Source: Arthrobacter sp. Br18 (lineage in GTDB: Bacteria > Actinomycetota > Actinomycetes > Actinomycetales > Micrococcaceae). Taken from it: DNA of 33,591 bases. Below are positions 24,223-32,893 of this stretch, in pieces. Each line of letters opens with the position of its first letter. The first letter of the stretch is position 1. Location: contig NZ_AZSA01000194.1 in NCBI RefSeq assembly GCF_000520555.1, forward strand, positions 1 through 33,591, read 5' to 3'. The position numbers and the translations under genes were made by a program. Under the pieces are notes generated by a model. It was not told the DNA's origin. It ran no database searches and saw only the letters and a program-made list of their open reading frames with translations.

Positions 24223-25389
24223 TCACCGTCTGCTTCTGTTGAAGTCCGCTGTGGATGGTTTGTGCAGCATCAGCGCTGCCCCGCTGAGCAGTGACACGAT
24301 GGCGGTGAGGACAAGTAGTGTTCCCAACCCCAGCCCCGGAATGATCGCGCCGGCGAGGGCTGGTGCTGCGACTGAGCTGAGGGCTCCTACGACGAGGCAG
24401 CTCGTGAATGCCGCTCCTGCTCGTTTGGGTAGCAGTTCGGCGGTCCAGACTGCGAGGACTGCTGATCCTGTCATGTATGCCATGCCGAAGATTGCTGCGG
24501 AGATCGCCGTCGCGGTCAGGGAATGGCTGGCCAGCCCGAGGATCGCCAGTGCTGCGCCGACTGTCACGAGGCACAGTGCTGCAATCCGTGATGTACCTAC
24601 TCGTCGGGCCATAGCACCGGCCCCTATACCCACCATGCCGGTGAGCCCGATGGCCGCGTAGAGTGCCGGGACGGCCACCGTAGGGAGGGTGCCGCCGTCC
24701 AGAACATCCGCGGCATAGGTGAAGTAGATGACGACGACGGCGAAGTAGACGACGGAGTAGGCGGCCGGAACTCCCAGCACCCTGACCAGTGACGAGATAT
24801 CGCGCGGGCCGTCCGGCCGCGGCTCCAGCTTGGTTTTCGGTACCAGGCGGAGGTTCAGGGCTCCGGCGGCCACCGCGGCCACCGCGATGCCGGCCCAGAC
24901 CAACCGCCACGATCCCAGCATGGCGAGCACGGCCAGGCCCCCGAGGAGTACCAAGCCACCGCTGGTGCCGGTGGTAATGATCGCCAATGTCCTTGGCTGC
25001 TGCCGTAAGGGCACCAAACGGGTAGCGATGTCCGAGTAGGGCGCCCAGACCCAACCGCCCGCGCTACCGGCCAGGATGACGCCGACGGCGAGGAGCCAGG
25101 AGGACTGGGCGAACGTCACGATCAGCGCTCCCAGGGCACCGCAGACGCCTCCTACCGTTGTCGGAGCGCGGAACCCATGGCGGGTGGCGAGTGGACCAGC
25201 GAGCAGCAGCCCGGTCAAATAACCCGCGAACGTTGCGCTGGCAACCAGGCCGAGCACAAGTTCGGAGAGCCCGAGGTCCTGCCGAATGTCAGGCAACGTC
25301 AAACCGTAGGCATATCGAGCCATGCCGAACGCAACACCGACCACTACGGCACCGGCCAGACCGACCCGGCCACCCGTGGAAAGATTCAT
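24223..25389 (-). CDS. MFS transporter (YbfB/YjiJ-like)
   Basis: A 388-aa major facilitator with 12 hydrophobic helices. The ATG at 25389 is preferred over the GTG 6 bp upstream because GGAG then sits 5 nt away. The first helix carries the GMARYAYGLTLPDIRQDLGLSE signature common to the YbfB/YjiJ and cyanate-permease-like group; the motif-A loop is GPLATRHGFRAPT. The cargo is not predictable; an exporter of small organic or amphipathic compounds is likely from family membership. It is divergent from the secreted protein at 25595, with a perfect inverted repeat between them that could be a shared operator. Its 3' end faces the transposon. Confidence 0.88.
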   Translation of the reverse strand: MNLSTGGRVGLAGAVVVGVAFGMARYAYGLTLPDIRQDLGLSELVLGLVASATFAGYLTGLLLAGPLATRHGFRAPTTVGGVCGALGALIVTFAQSSWLLAVGVILAGSAGGWVWAPYSDIATRLVPLRQQPRTLAIITTGTSGGLVLLGGLAVLAMLGSWRLVWAGIAVAAVAAGALNLRLVPKTKLEPRPDGPRDISSLVRVLGVPAAYSVVYFAVVVIYFTYAADVLDGGTLPTVAVPALYAAIGLTGMVGIGAGAMARRVGTSRIAALCLVTVGAALAILGLASHSLTATAISAAIFGMAYMTGSAVLAVWTAELLPKRAGAAFTSCLVVGALSSVAAPALAGAIIPGLGLGTLLVLTAIVSLLSGAALMLHKPSTADFNRSRR

Positions 25390-25437
25390 GATCACTCCTC
25401 TGTCCTACGCCCGACACTGGAGCCACCGCCCGCCTCA

Positions 25438-25477
25438 GCCTGAATCCACCAGCGACAGCCGACCGGTGGATTCAGGC
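25438..25477. promoter_or_regulatory. Perfect 13-bp inverted repeat between divergent genes
   Basis: GCCTGAATCCACC (25438-25450) and its exact complement GGTGGATTCAGGC (25465-25477) flank a 14-nt spacer. Position between divergent MFS and secreted-protein genes suggests an operator or RNA hairpin; no U-tract follows, so a simple terminator is less likely. Confidence 0.65.
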
Positions 25478-25594
25478 TTAGCGCTGACAGTGGTGTGGGT
25501 GGGTCGGCGTCAGTGTCCTGGATTACAGAATCTCGATCTGTCGCGTGGGTAGGCTGGGTGGATATTTGTCATCCATCCTCGTCAGGAGACTATC

Positions 25595-26098
25595 GTGCGG
25601 CTACGAACGTTGCTCGCCCCAATGAGCATCGCCGTTTTGGCGTTGCTCGCTCCGAGTCCGGCTTTCGCGGACGCGAACGGAACCCCCCGCACCAACTCCA
25701 GCACCAGCGCCAGCGAGGTTCATCGCATCAATGGGGCAGCCGTGAGCTCCCTGCCGGAGGACCAGCGGAGGTTGTCGGTGGAAGGCAAACTCGGCAGCGA
25801 CGGTGTGGCCGCCGGACGCCTGTCCTTCACACACAACAGCCCGTCAGGTTTATCCCACTTCACGGCCCGGTTGACGTGCCTGGAGTTCAATGACGGCCGG
25901 ACAGAAGTCAGCGGAACCATCACCAAGGGCGAGACGGCCGCCGGTGTTGTCCTGGACGGCAAGATGGTGGCCTTCACCCTCGACACAGAAGGTGCGCAGA
26001 ACTTCTCGCTCCCCCAGATCGGTCCCGGAGCTGCTAACTGTGGGGGTGGCAGGGCAGAGACGGTACCCGTGACCCAGGCGGGCTTCCACATCCGCTGA
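25595..26098 (+). CDS. Small secreted protein
   Basis: A 167-aa protein with a GTG start after CAGGAG and a clear Sec signal peptide (MRLRTLLAPMSIAVLALLAP..., cut after PAFA). The mature part is predicted beta-rich, with two cysteines (TARLTCLEF and AANCGGG) that could form a disulfide. It resembles the general pattern of secreted beta-barrel-like hypothetical proteins of actinobacteria (repeated strands with VSGTITKGE and VAFTLDTEG), but I cannot name a family. It ends 98 bp before the NYN gene stub. Confidence 0.8.
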   Translation: MRLRTLLAPMSIAVLALLAPSPAFADANGTPRTNSSTSASEVHRINGAAVSSLPEDQRRLSVEGKLGSDGVAAGRLSFTHNSPSGLSHFTARLTCLEFNDGRTEVSGTITKGETAAGVVLDGKMVAFTLDTEGAQNFSLPQIGPGAANCGGGRAETVPVTQAGFHIR

Positions 26099-26491
26099 TT
26101 CCTTCGCGGTGATCCGTCCCGGCTCGTTTACGCCCTGCCCCGCGAACGGTGTGCACGAGTCGCCCCAGACGTCCCTCGGACTGGGGCATCAAGTCCATGG
26201 TCACGCAGAATGCAATACTCGTTGATGCCGGATTCCTGCTGGCCGTCGGCGGCATGCGGGTTGCCGGGACGTCTCTACGGTCCGTCTTCGGGGTGGACTT
26301 CAATCGGCCATTTTTTGGCGGCTCGATCCCCAGCACACCCAACGCTGGTAATGGCCGACAGGGCAGCGCAGCTGGTGCGATCCTCCTGATGCGTCCCTCG
26401 TGGGGACGGGATCGTTGCTTGAGGTCCGATGTCCCGCTGGGCGCAGCTGTCGGGCGCTGAGGTCCGGGCAGCGGCATCGCCCTCCGGTGGC
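26099..26491. other. Region with NYN stub and hairpin
   Basis: 393 bp between the secreted protein and the end of the multicopper oxidase gene. It contains a hairpin (GCCCCAG 26162-26168 / CTGGGGC 26181-26187), the NYN stub listed separately, and about 190 bp (26302-26491) in which I see nothing. Confidence 0.5.
26197..26301 (+). pseudogene. 5' stub of a NYN-domain (PIN-like RNase) gene
   Basis: The first 35 codons read NAILVDAGFLLAVGG, RVAGTSLRSVFGVDFN, which is the start of NYN/LabA-like proteins (VDAG[YF]LLAA..RV.GTSLR...VDY). The aspartate of the first strand (VDAG) is there, but everything after VDFN is unrelated, and the frame runs on only as noise to 26460. The rest of the gene is therefore missing, probably removed or displaced by the insertion of the downstream detoxification island. 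Confidence 0.6.
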
Positions 26492-28003
26492 CTAGCCTCG
26501 GCGGGCTTCGACGGTGCCCATCATGCCTTGGTCTTCGTGGTCGAGGATGTGGCAGTGGTAGACGGTGCGTCCGGGGAAGTCTTCGAAGGCGATGAGGACT
26601 TTCACCTGTCCGCGGGCAGGGACGTTGACGACGTCCTGCCACCTCGGTTCGGAGACGTCGCGGTCACCGTCGTCGATGATCTGCATGGGCCACACGTGCA
26701 GGTGTACGGGGTGATCCATGGGGCTGGAGTTGGTCAGGGTCCATTCCTCCACGGTGCCGGCCGTGACCGGGGCGTCGGTTCGTTCTGGATCGAATTCCTG
26801 GCCGTTGATGGTGAACGCCATCACGCTGTTCTCCCCGCTGCCCATACCACCCATCGTGGCACCGTCACCGCCCATGCTGCCGGCCATGCCCATGGCGAAG
26901 TCCAGGGTCTTGCGTCCGGCGACCGGTTCTCCGCGCAGGTCACGCAGCGCGGGGCCGGCGGGGACTGGTTGTGGGGTTTGGGCCGCATCGCCTGTCACCT
27001 CGAGGGTGAACAGCTCGGTCGCGTCGTCGTTGCCGGGGTTATTGTCACCCATCATGCCCCCGCCCATCATCGAGTCCATGCCGCCGCGGCCTACCGGGGC
27101 GGCAACCAGCACTGCGGAGCCCTCGGTGGTCTCGATGAGCAACTCCACACGATTGCCGGGAGCGAGGAGTACTTCGGTGATCTCCTCGGGGACTGGCAGG
27201 CGTCCGAGGTCGCGGCTGAGCAACCGGACCTGTTGGCCCTCCAGCTGCAACCGCAGATACCGGGAGGGGCAGGCGTTGACGATTCGCCACCGTTCGCGTT
27301 CCTCGGGTGCGGCGGTGAGTCGCGGGCGGACCTGGCCGTTGACGAGCACGACCTCGCCTTCCCTGCCCATCATCTGTTGCATCCGGTCGATCTCGGCCAG
27401 GTTCCCGGAAGCATCCAGGGACAGATCGGAGACCACCAAGACCCGCTCCCGGGCCACCGGAACCGGCTCGGTATCCTCGACGATGATCGCCCCGTAGAGA
27501 CCGGCGGCGACCTGGTCGGCGACGTGGCCGTGGCGGTGGGGGTGGTACCAGTAGGTTCCCGGTAGGTGGTCTTCGGGTAGAACGAACTCGTAGTCGAAGG
27601 ACTCTCCCGGGGCGATGCTCAGGAACGGGTTGTCGCCGTTGCCCTCGGGGCAGACGTGCAGACCGTGCACGTGCAGGTTCGTCGGGGCCTCGAGCCGGTT
27701 GGTCATTGCCACCCGGATCGTGTCCCCGGGTGCTACGCGCAGCGTCGGGCCCGGCAGGGACCCGTTGAAAGTCTGCACGGAGGCCTCACGCCCTCCGACT
27801 TGGATCCGTGTCGGTGCGGCTTCCAGGTCCAGTGCCAGTACGCGGTCTCGGCTGGACAGCACTTGGGGTTCGATCAAGTCCTGCCCTCCCATGTATCCAC
27901 GACTGCTGCTGGTGGTCCACCACAGCCCTGCCCCGCCGACGATGGTGGCACCGGCCCCTGCCGCACCCAGTGCCAGCAGCTGGCGGCGGGTCAGTGGGCT
28001 CAA
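26492..28003 (-). CDS. Tat-exported multicopper oxidase, Met-rich
   Basis: A 503-aa periplasm-side (cell-envelope) oxidase of the CueO/CopA/laccase type, probably oxidising Cu(I) or phenolics. I choose the TTG at 28003 because it follows GGAGGAAG, overlaps the upstream stop as TTGA, and yields a compact twin-arginine signal (SPLTRRQLLALGAAGAG). All four copper-ligand blocks are present: HVHGLHV, YWYHPHRHGH, HPVHLHVW and YHCHILDHEDQGMM (type 1 Cys included). Two methionine-rich insertions (GGMDSMMGGGMMGDNNPG and AMGMAGSMGGDGATMGGMG) resemble the Cu(I)-binding loop of CueO. It is translationally coupled to the SHOCT membrane peptide. Regulation is probably by copper, but no copper operator was identified. 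Confidence 0.93.
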   Translation of the reverse strand: MSPLTRRQLLALGAAGAGATIVGGAGLWWTTSSSRGYMGGQDLIEPQVLSSRDRVLALDLEAAPTRIQVGGREASVQTFNGSLPGPTLRVAPGDTIRVAMTNRLEAPTNLHVHGLHVCPEGNGDNPFLSIAPGESFDYEFVLPEDHLPGTYWYHPHRHGHVADQVAAGLYGAIIVEDTEPVPVARERVLVVSDLSLDASGNLAEIDRMQQMMGREGEVVLVNGQVRPRLTAAPEERERWRIVNACPSRYLRLQLEGQQVRLLSRDLGRLPVPEEITEVLLAPGNRVELLIETTEGSAVLVAAPVGRGGMDSMMGGGMMGDNNPGNDDATELFTLEVTGDAAQTPQPVPAGPALRDLRGEPVAGRKTLDFAMGMAGSMGGDGATMGGMGSGENSVMAFTINGQEFDPERTDAPVTAGTVEEWTLTNSSPMDHPVHLHVWPMQIIDDGDRDVSEPRWQDVVNVPARGQVKVLIAFEDFPGRTVYHCHILDHEDQGMMGTVEARRG

Positions 28004-28266
28004 TGGCTGTCTTCCTCCAGGGTGCTCAGCCGCTCCCGGTATTCCTCGGTGCTCAGCTCCCCGCGGGCGTAGCGTTCTTCGAGTATTTCCCGCCCACGGC
28101 CAGGACCAGTGCCCGGGCCACGGCTGTTGTCGGGGCCGGCCGTGTTCTGGGATCTGCCGGAGAAGGCCTTCACCAGCACGACTATCAGCACGATCACCCC
28201 CACGAGCATCAGCAACCCGAAGATCCACATCAATCCCATACCGCCCATATCGTTGCCGTTCATCAT
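28000..28266 (-). CDS. Small membrane protein with SHOCT domain
   Basis: An 88-aa protein (start ATG 28266, GAGG 9 nt upstream; an ATG at 28281 is the alternative). After a Met-rich start (MMNGNDMGGMGLMWIFG) comes one transmembrane helix (LLMLVGVIVLIVVLVKAF), a Gly/Pro linker and a C-terminal SHOCT motif (EILEERYARGELSTEEYRERLSTLEE). SHOCT peptides of this type are common beside copper oxidases and copper chaperones in actinobacteria; the Met-rich head could bind Cu(I) on the outside. Its stop overlaps the oxidase start (TTGA). Confidence 0.85.
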   Translation of the reverse strand: MMNGNDMGGMGLMWIFGLLMLVGVIVLIVVLVKAFSGRSQNTAGPDNSRGPGTGPGRGREILEERYARGELSTEEYRERLSTLEEDSH

Positions 28267-28796
28267 GGTCGTGTTCCTCATCTTTTGTCGTACGTGGTCA
28301 GATCTCTAGTAGGCACGTGTCTCTTGCCGTATGTTCTCCGGCCAGTCTCGATCAGTGGCCTCCAGGCCTGTCAACAGGGGCAGCCGGCAGGGGCTTCACC
28401 GCTGCTCTTCTACGGAGGTCCGGACGAGACCGGCTGCGGGTTTGGCCGTGCGTGCTGCGGTGGTGATGATCCAGGCCAGGGCGAAAAAGGCGATCACGTG
28501 GATCAGCACCACTATTGGGGTGGGGCAGTTGGCCTTTGTTGCGGTGAAGCTCCTTGGCTGAGCCGGAGACGCGCGTCCGCAAGCCGGTCCTCCACCGGGA
28601 CGCGCTTCAGCACTCCATGCGAACAGTTGAAACTCGCGGAATTGCTGGTGTGGATCGCAGGGGTATTTGACGTTGTTCTGACAGCGCTACGTGGCTGACA
28701 AAGCTCGGCGCTTCTTGAAGGTCGCGGCCGCCCCCTCAGTGTCGGGACCACGTTGCCGGCGTCCTCCGTGGCGGTCATTTCCTTGAAGGGCGGGAG
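28267..28796. other. Non-coding gap upstream of the SHOCT-oxidase operon
   Basis: 530 bp without a convincing gene. A plus-strand frame ending at 28561 closes with a hydrophobic segment (VVMIQARAKKAITWISTTIG...) that could be a gene remnant. A TTGACA lies on the minus strand (28374-28369) but has no matching -10. Confidence 0.4.
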
Positions 28797-29207
28797 TCAG
28801 GGTGTGGTGAGGCTTGCCAATGCTGCCTGGAGGCGGGTGTCTGCGTCGTCGGCGACTTCCCGCACTGCCTGGGTATCCGTGAGCTGGACCATGGTTTGCG
28901 GGTCGATGGCCTCGACTGTGGTTTCGTGGGCATCGTTGCCTCGACGCACGACGACGTTGCATGGCAGTAGTGCGCCCAGTCCAGGTTCTGCGGCGAGGGC
29001 CCGGCTGGCCAGTTGTGGATTGCAGGCTCCGAGGATGAGGTAGTCGCCCAACTCCTGGGCGGCCTCTGCGCCGAGTTTCTTTTCAAACGTGGCCCGCACG
29101 TCGATTTCGGAGAGGATTCCGAAGCCCTGGACGGAGAGGGCGGTACGGGTCTGCTCCACGGCCTCGTCGTATCCAAGTGGTAGGACAACTTTATGGGTGT
29201 ATGACAT
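28797..29207 (-). CDS. DUF302 family protein
   Basis: A 136-aa cytoplasmic single-domain protein of the DUF302 fold: GYDEAVEQTRTALSVQGFGILSEIDV, the conserved GACNPQLASRAL block with one cysteine, GALLPCNVVVRR with a second, and the C-terminal VEAIDP... segment. These proteins are common beside CsoR/CstR regulators and sulfur or copper genes; their function is not established. AAGGAG precedes the ATG. It follows cstR at 50 bp on the same strand, so the two likely share the CstR-controlled promoter. Confidence 0.9.
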   Translation of the reverse strand: MSYTHKVVLPLGYDEAVEQTRTALSVQGFGILSEIDVRATFEKKLGAEAAQELGDYLILGACNPQLASRALAAEPGLGALLPCNVVVRRGNDAHETTVEAIDPQTMVQLTDTQAVREVADDADTRLQAALASLTTP

Positions 29208-29257
29208 GCGTGCACTCCTTCAGATGGTTGTTGCTGCTGGCTTTCAGGCTTTGCTGC

Positions 29258-30267
<1,010 letters not shown>

Positions 30268-30271
<4 letters not shown>

Positions 30272-31035
30272 TTCCGGCACTGATCCTGGGGCTCGTCGTC
30301 GGGATCGTGCTGGGTGTGGTCGGGGGCGGCGGATCGATTATTGCCGTTCCCGCCCTGGTCTACGGGGTGGGGCTGAGCACCACCGAGGCGATCCCCACCT
30401 CGTTGCTGGTGGTCGGCGTATCCTCACTGGCGGCGCTCATCCCCCGGTTGCGGGGAAGCATCCGCTGGCCGGTCGCGTTGATCATCGGCGCAGCAGGTAT
30501 TCCCGCGACGTGGGCCGGTGCGGCTGCCGGGCGGTTCCTGGATCCTGAGGTGCTGATGCTCGCCTTCGCCGTCATCATGGTGATCGCCGGTATCCGCATG
30601 CTGGGCACCACCAGCGAAACCGGCGGGTCCTGCACCACAGGGAACACGGTGTGGCGTGCGTGTGCCCCGAAGGCTGTCGGTGTCGGGCTGGCTGTCGGTT
30701 TCCTGACCGGGCTCCTTGGCGTCGGTGGTGGATTCCTCATCACTCCTGCCCTGACCCTGCTCCTAGGGCTCCGCATGAAGCAGGCCGTCGGCACTTCCCT
30801 GGTCATCATCGTCATCAACTCCGCGGCAGGATTCAGTGCCCACCTGGGCGGGTTCACCATCGACTGGCCGATCGTGCTGTCCTTCGCCATCCCAGCCATC
30901 CTCGGATCCCTGGTGGCCGGACGATTCGCCGACAGGCTCAAGGACCAGCACGTACGCACCGCGTTCGCGGTACTTGTCTTCGTCGTCGCAGCCTGGGTCC
31001 TGATCACCACAATCCCCGATCTGCTCACCTCCTGA
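30268..31035 (+). CDS. Sulfite exporter TauE/SafE family permease
   Basis: A 255-aa membrane protein with about eight helices and the family's two-fold motif pattern (GLVVGIVLGVVGGGGSIIAVPAL near residue 5 and GFLTGLLGVGGGFLITPAL near 145). It probably exports sulfite or a related sulfur anion formed by the persulfide dioxygenase. The GTG start overlaps the preceding stop by 4 bp, so it is translationally coupled. A cytoplasmic/periplasmic loop carries two cysteines (GGSCTTGN, WRACAPK) of unknown relevance. Confidence 0.92.
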
Positions 31036-31072
31036 CACCTGTCCAAACAAAACCATTTTTAAGGAGAACCTG

Positions 31073-31369
31073 ATGTCTGAAATCACCGTTGCAGACACCG
31101 ACGCCCGTCGCGGCGCCGACCAGATCCTCGACGTCCGTGAAGAATCCGAGGTGGCCGAGGGCATGATCCCGGAAGCCCTGCACATTCCCATGGGCGACCT
31201 GCATGCGCGGTTGAACGAACTGGACCCTGCTGTCCCTGTGGTCGCGGTCTGCCGCAGCGGTAACCGCAGCTCCACCGCCGCGGAGGCACTGAACCAGGCC
31301 GGATTCACCGCGTCCACCATGACAGGCGGCATGATCGCCTGGCAGCGCGCCGGACTGCCCACCACCTGA
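31073..31369 (+). CDS. Single-domain rhodanese
   Basis: A 98-aa cytoplasmic rhodanese: ILDVREESEVAEGMIPEALH, then active-site C60 in VAVCRSGNRSSTAAEAL and TGGMIAWQRAGLP at the end. It would accept or transfer sulfane sulfur between persulfides and partners. AAGGAGA precedes the ATG; it lies 37 bp after the TauE gene and 64 bp before the dioxygenase gene in one operon. Confidence 0.93.
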   Translation: MSEITVADTDARRGADQILDVREESEVAEGMIPEALHIPMGDLHARLNELDPAVPVVAVCRSGNRSSTAAEALNQAGFTASTMTGGMIAWQRAGLPTT

Positions 31370-31433
31370 AAACCCGCCCGGGACTTCAATCTCAAACCCT
31401 GCACCTGATCGTTGAACACTCAAGGAGAAAACC

Positions 31434-32789
31434 ATGGACGTCATCATCATCGAGACCCCCCAGCTCGGGGACCGCAGCTACCTGATCCACGATGGCGAGG
31501 TGGCACTGGTCATCGACCCGCAACGGGACACGGACCGGGTGGAGAAGACCGCGACCAAAGCTGGGGTGCGGATCACGCACATCGCCGAAACCCACATCCA
31601 CAACGACTACGTCACCGGCGGCCTGGCCTTCGCCAACCAGCTCGGCGCGGTGTATCTCGTGAACGCCGCCGACCCGGTGACCTATGAGCGCACCCCGATC
31701 AGCGACGGCGAAACGATCCAGATCGGAGGTTTCCTGCTGAAGGCGGTGGCGACCCCCGGCCACACCCACACCCACCTGTCCTACATCGCCACCTCCGAAA
31801 CCGGTGAGCAGGCGGTCTTCTCCGGCGGTAGCCTTCTCTACGGGTCCGTGGGACGCACCGATCTGGTCGACGCCGATGACACCGTTGCACTCACCCACGA
31901 CCAGTACGCCTCGGTCCGCCGCCTGGTCGAGGTAGCCGCCGATGAGGCGGCCCTGTATCCCACCCACGGCTTCGGATCGTTCTGCTCCTCGGGCCCGGCC
32001 ACCGGCGCAGGGGAATCCACGGTCGGTGAGCAGCTCTCCACCAACCACGCACTCACCGACCCGGATGAAGAGCACTTCGTGCGCGAACTCATCGCGAACC
32101 TCACCGCGTACCCCTCGTACTACGCCCACATGGGACCAGCCAACACCCAAGGCCCCGGCCCCGCCGAGCTGTCCGTCCCGAACTCGTTGGAACCCACCGA
32201 ACTCTCGCGCCGGCTTGAGGACGGCGAATGGGTGGTGGATCTGCGCAACAGGGTCGCCTACGCCAGCAACCACCTGCAGGGATCAGTGAGCTTCGAATAC
32301 GGCGACGGTTCCAGTTTCACCACTTTCCTGGGCTGGGTCCTGCCCTGGGACAGGAAACTCACCCTCGTCGGAGAACACGACGACGTCGAGAACGCCATCC
32401 GCGATCTCTCCCGCATCGGCATCGATTCCCCCGACGCCGCCCTGGGAACAGACCCACAGAAGCTCGCCCCCGACACCGCCGTCGTTTCTTATCCGCGTCT
32501 CGGATGGGAAGCGATGCTCACCCAGCGTCCCGGCAACGAGACCATCCTGGATGTCCGGCGCACCGATGAATACACTTCCTCCCACATCCCGGGAGCCGTC
32601 AACATCCCCCTGCACGAACTGCTCACCCGCATCGACGAGGTCCCTGCAGGCAAGCTCTGGATCCACTGCGGCTCGGGCTACCGCTCCGGGGTCGGCGCGA
32701 GCCTGCTGCAACGCGCCGGCAAGGACGTCGTCCACATCGACGCGATGTTCGGCAACGCCGAAGAAGCAGGCGTCCCACTGGAATCCTGA
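31434..32789 (+). CDS. CstB-like persulfide dioxygenase-rhodanese fusion
   Basis: A 451-aa protein in three parts. Residues 1-240 are a metallo-beta-lactamase-fold non-haem iron dioxygenase (ETHIHNDYVTGG with H54/H56/D58, TPGHTHTHLSY with H110, D143, YPTHGFGSFC with H178). Residues of about 250-340 are a rhodanese-like domain without a catalytic cysteine. Residues of about 355-450 are an active rhodanese (ILDVRRTDEYTSSHIPGAVN; C412 in IHCGSGYRSG). This MBL-pseudorhodanese-rhodanese order is that of S. aureus CstB, which oxidises persulfide to thiosulfate. The metal motif reads HxHxDY rather than HxHxDH. AAGGAG lies upstream. Confidence 0.93.
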   Translation: MDVIIIETPQLGDRSYLIHDGEVALVIDPQRDTDRVEKTATKAGVRITHIAETHIHNDYVTGGLAFANQLGAVYLVNAADPVTYERTPISDGETIQIGGFLLKAVATPGHTHTHLSYIATSETGEQAVFSGGSLLYGSVGRTDLVDADDTVALTHDQYASVRRLVEVAADEAALYPTHGFGSFCSSGPATGAGESTVGEQLSTNHALTDPDEEHFVRELIANLTAYPSYYAHMGPANTQGPGPAELSVPNSLEPTELSRRLEDGEWVVDLRNRVAYASNHLQGSVSFEYGDGSSFTTFLGWVLPWDRKLTLVGEHDDVENAIRDLSRIGIDSPDAALGTDPQKLAPDTAVVSYPRLGWEAMLTQRPGNETILDVRRTDEYTSSHIPGAVNIPLHELLTRIDEVPAGKLWIHCGSGYRSGVGASLLQRAGKDVVHIDAMFGNAEEAGVPLES

Positions 32790-32820
32790 CCCGCTTCAGG
32801 CACACCTCTTCACCAGAAGA

Positions 32821-32856
32821 TGTGGGGTGGACAGGACACACCCTGCCCACCCCACA
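32821..32856 (+). terminator. Strong hairpin between dioxygenase and Ni/Co transporter genes
   Basis: TGTGGGGTGGACAGG (32821-32835) pairs with CCTGCCCACCCCACA (32842-32856) with one mismatch over 15 bp and a 6-nt loop. No U-tract follows, so it may be an actinobacterial U-less terminator, an mRNA-stabilising hairpin or an attenuator. Confidence 0.6.
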
Positions 32857-32893
32857 ACCCTCACCGAAGACAGCGACCGTGAAAGGAACCACC

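Noticed and set aside
26318-26350. tRNA 3'-end-like GGCTCGATCCCC segment as an attachment site
   Set aside because: No cloverleaf could be folded around it.
26429-27565. Open frame antisense to the multicopper oxidase
   Set aside because: His/Gly/Val-rich shadow produced by reverse reading of copper motifs.
28346-28374. TTGACA on the minus strand as promoter of the SHOCT-oxidase operon
   Set aside because: The hexamer at the expected -10 position (TCGAGA) does not fit.
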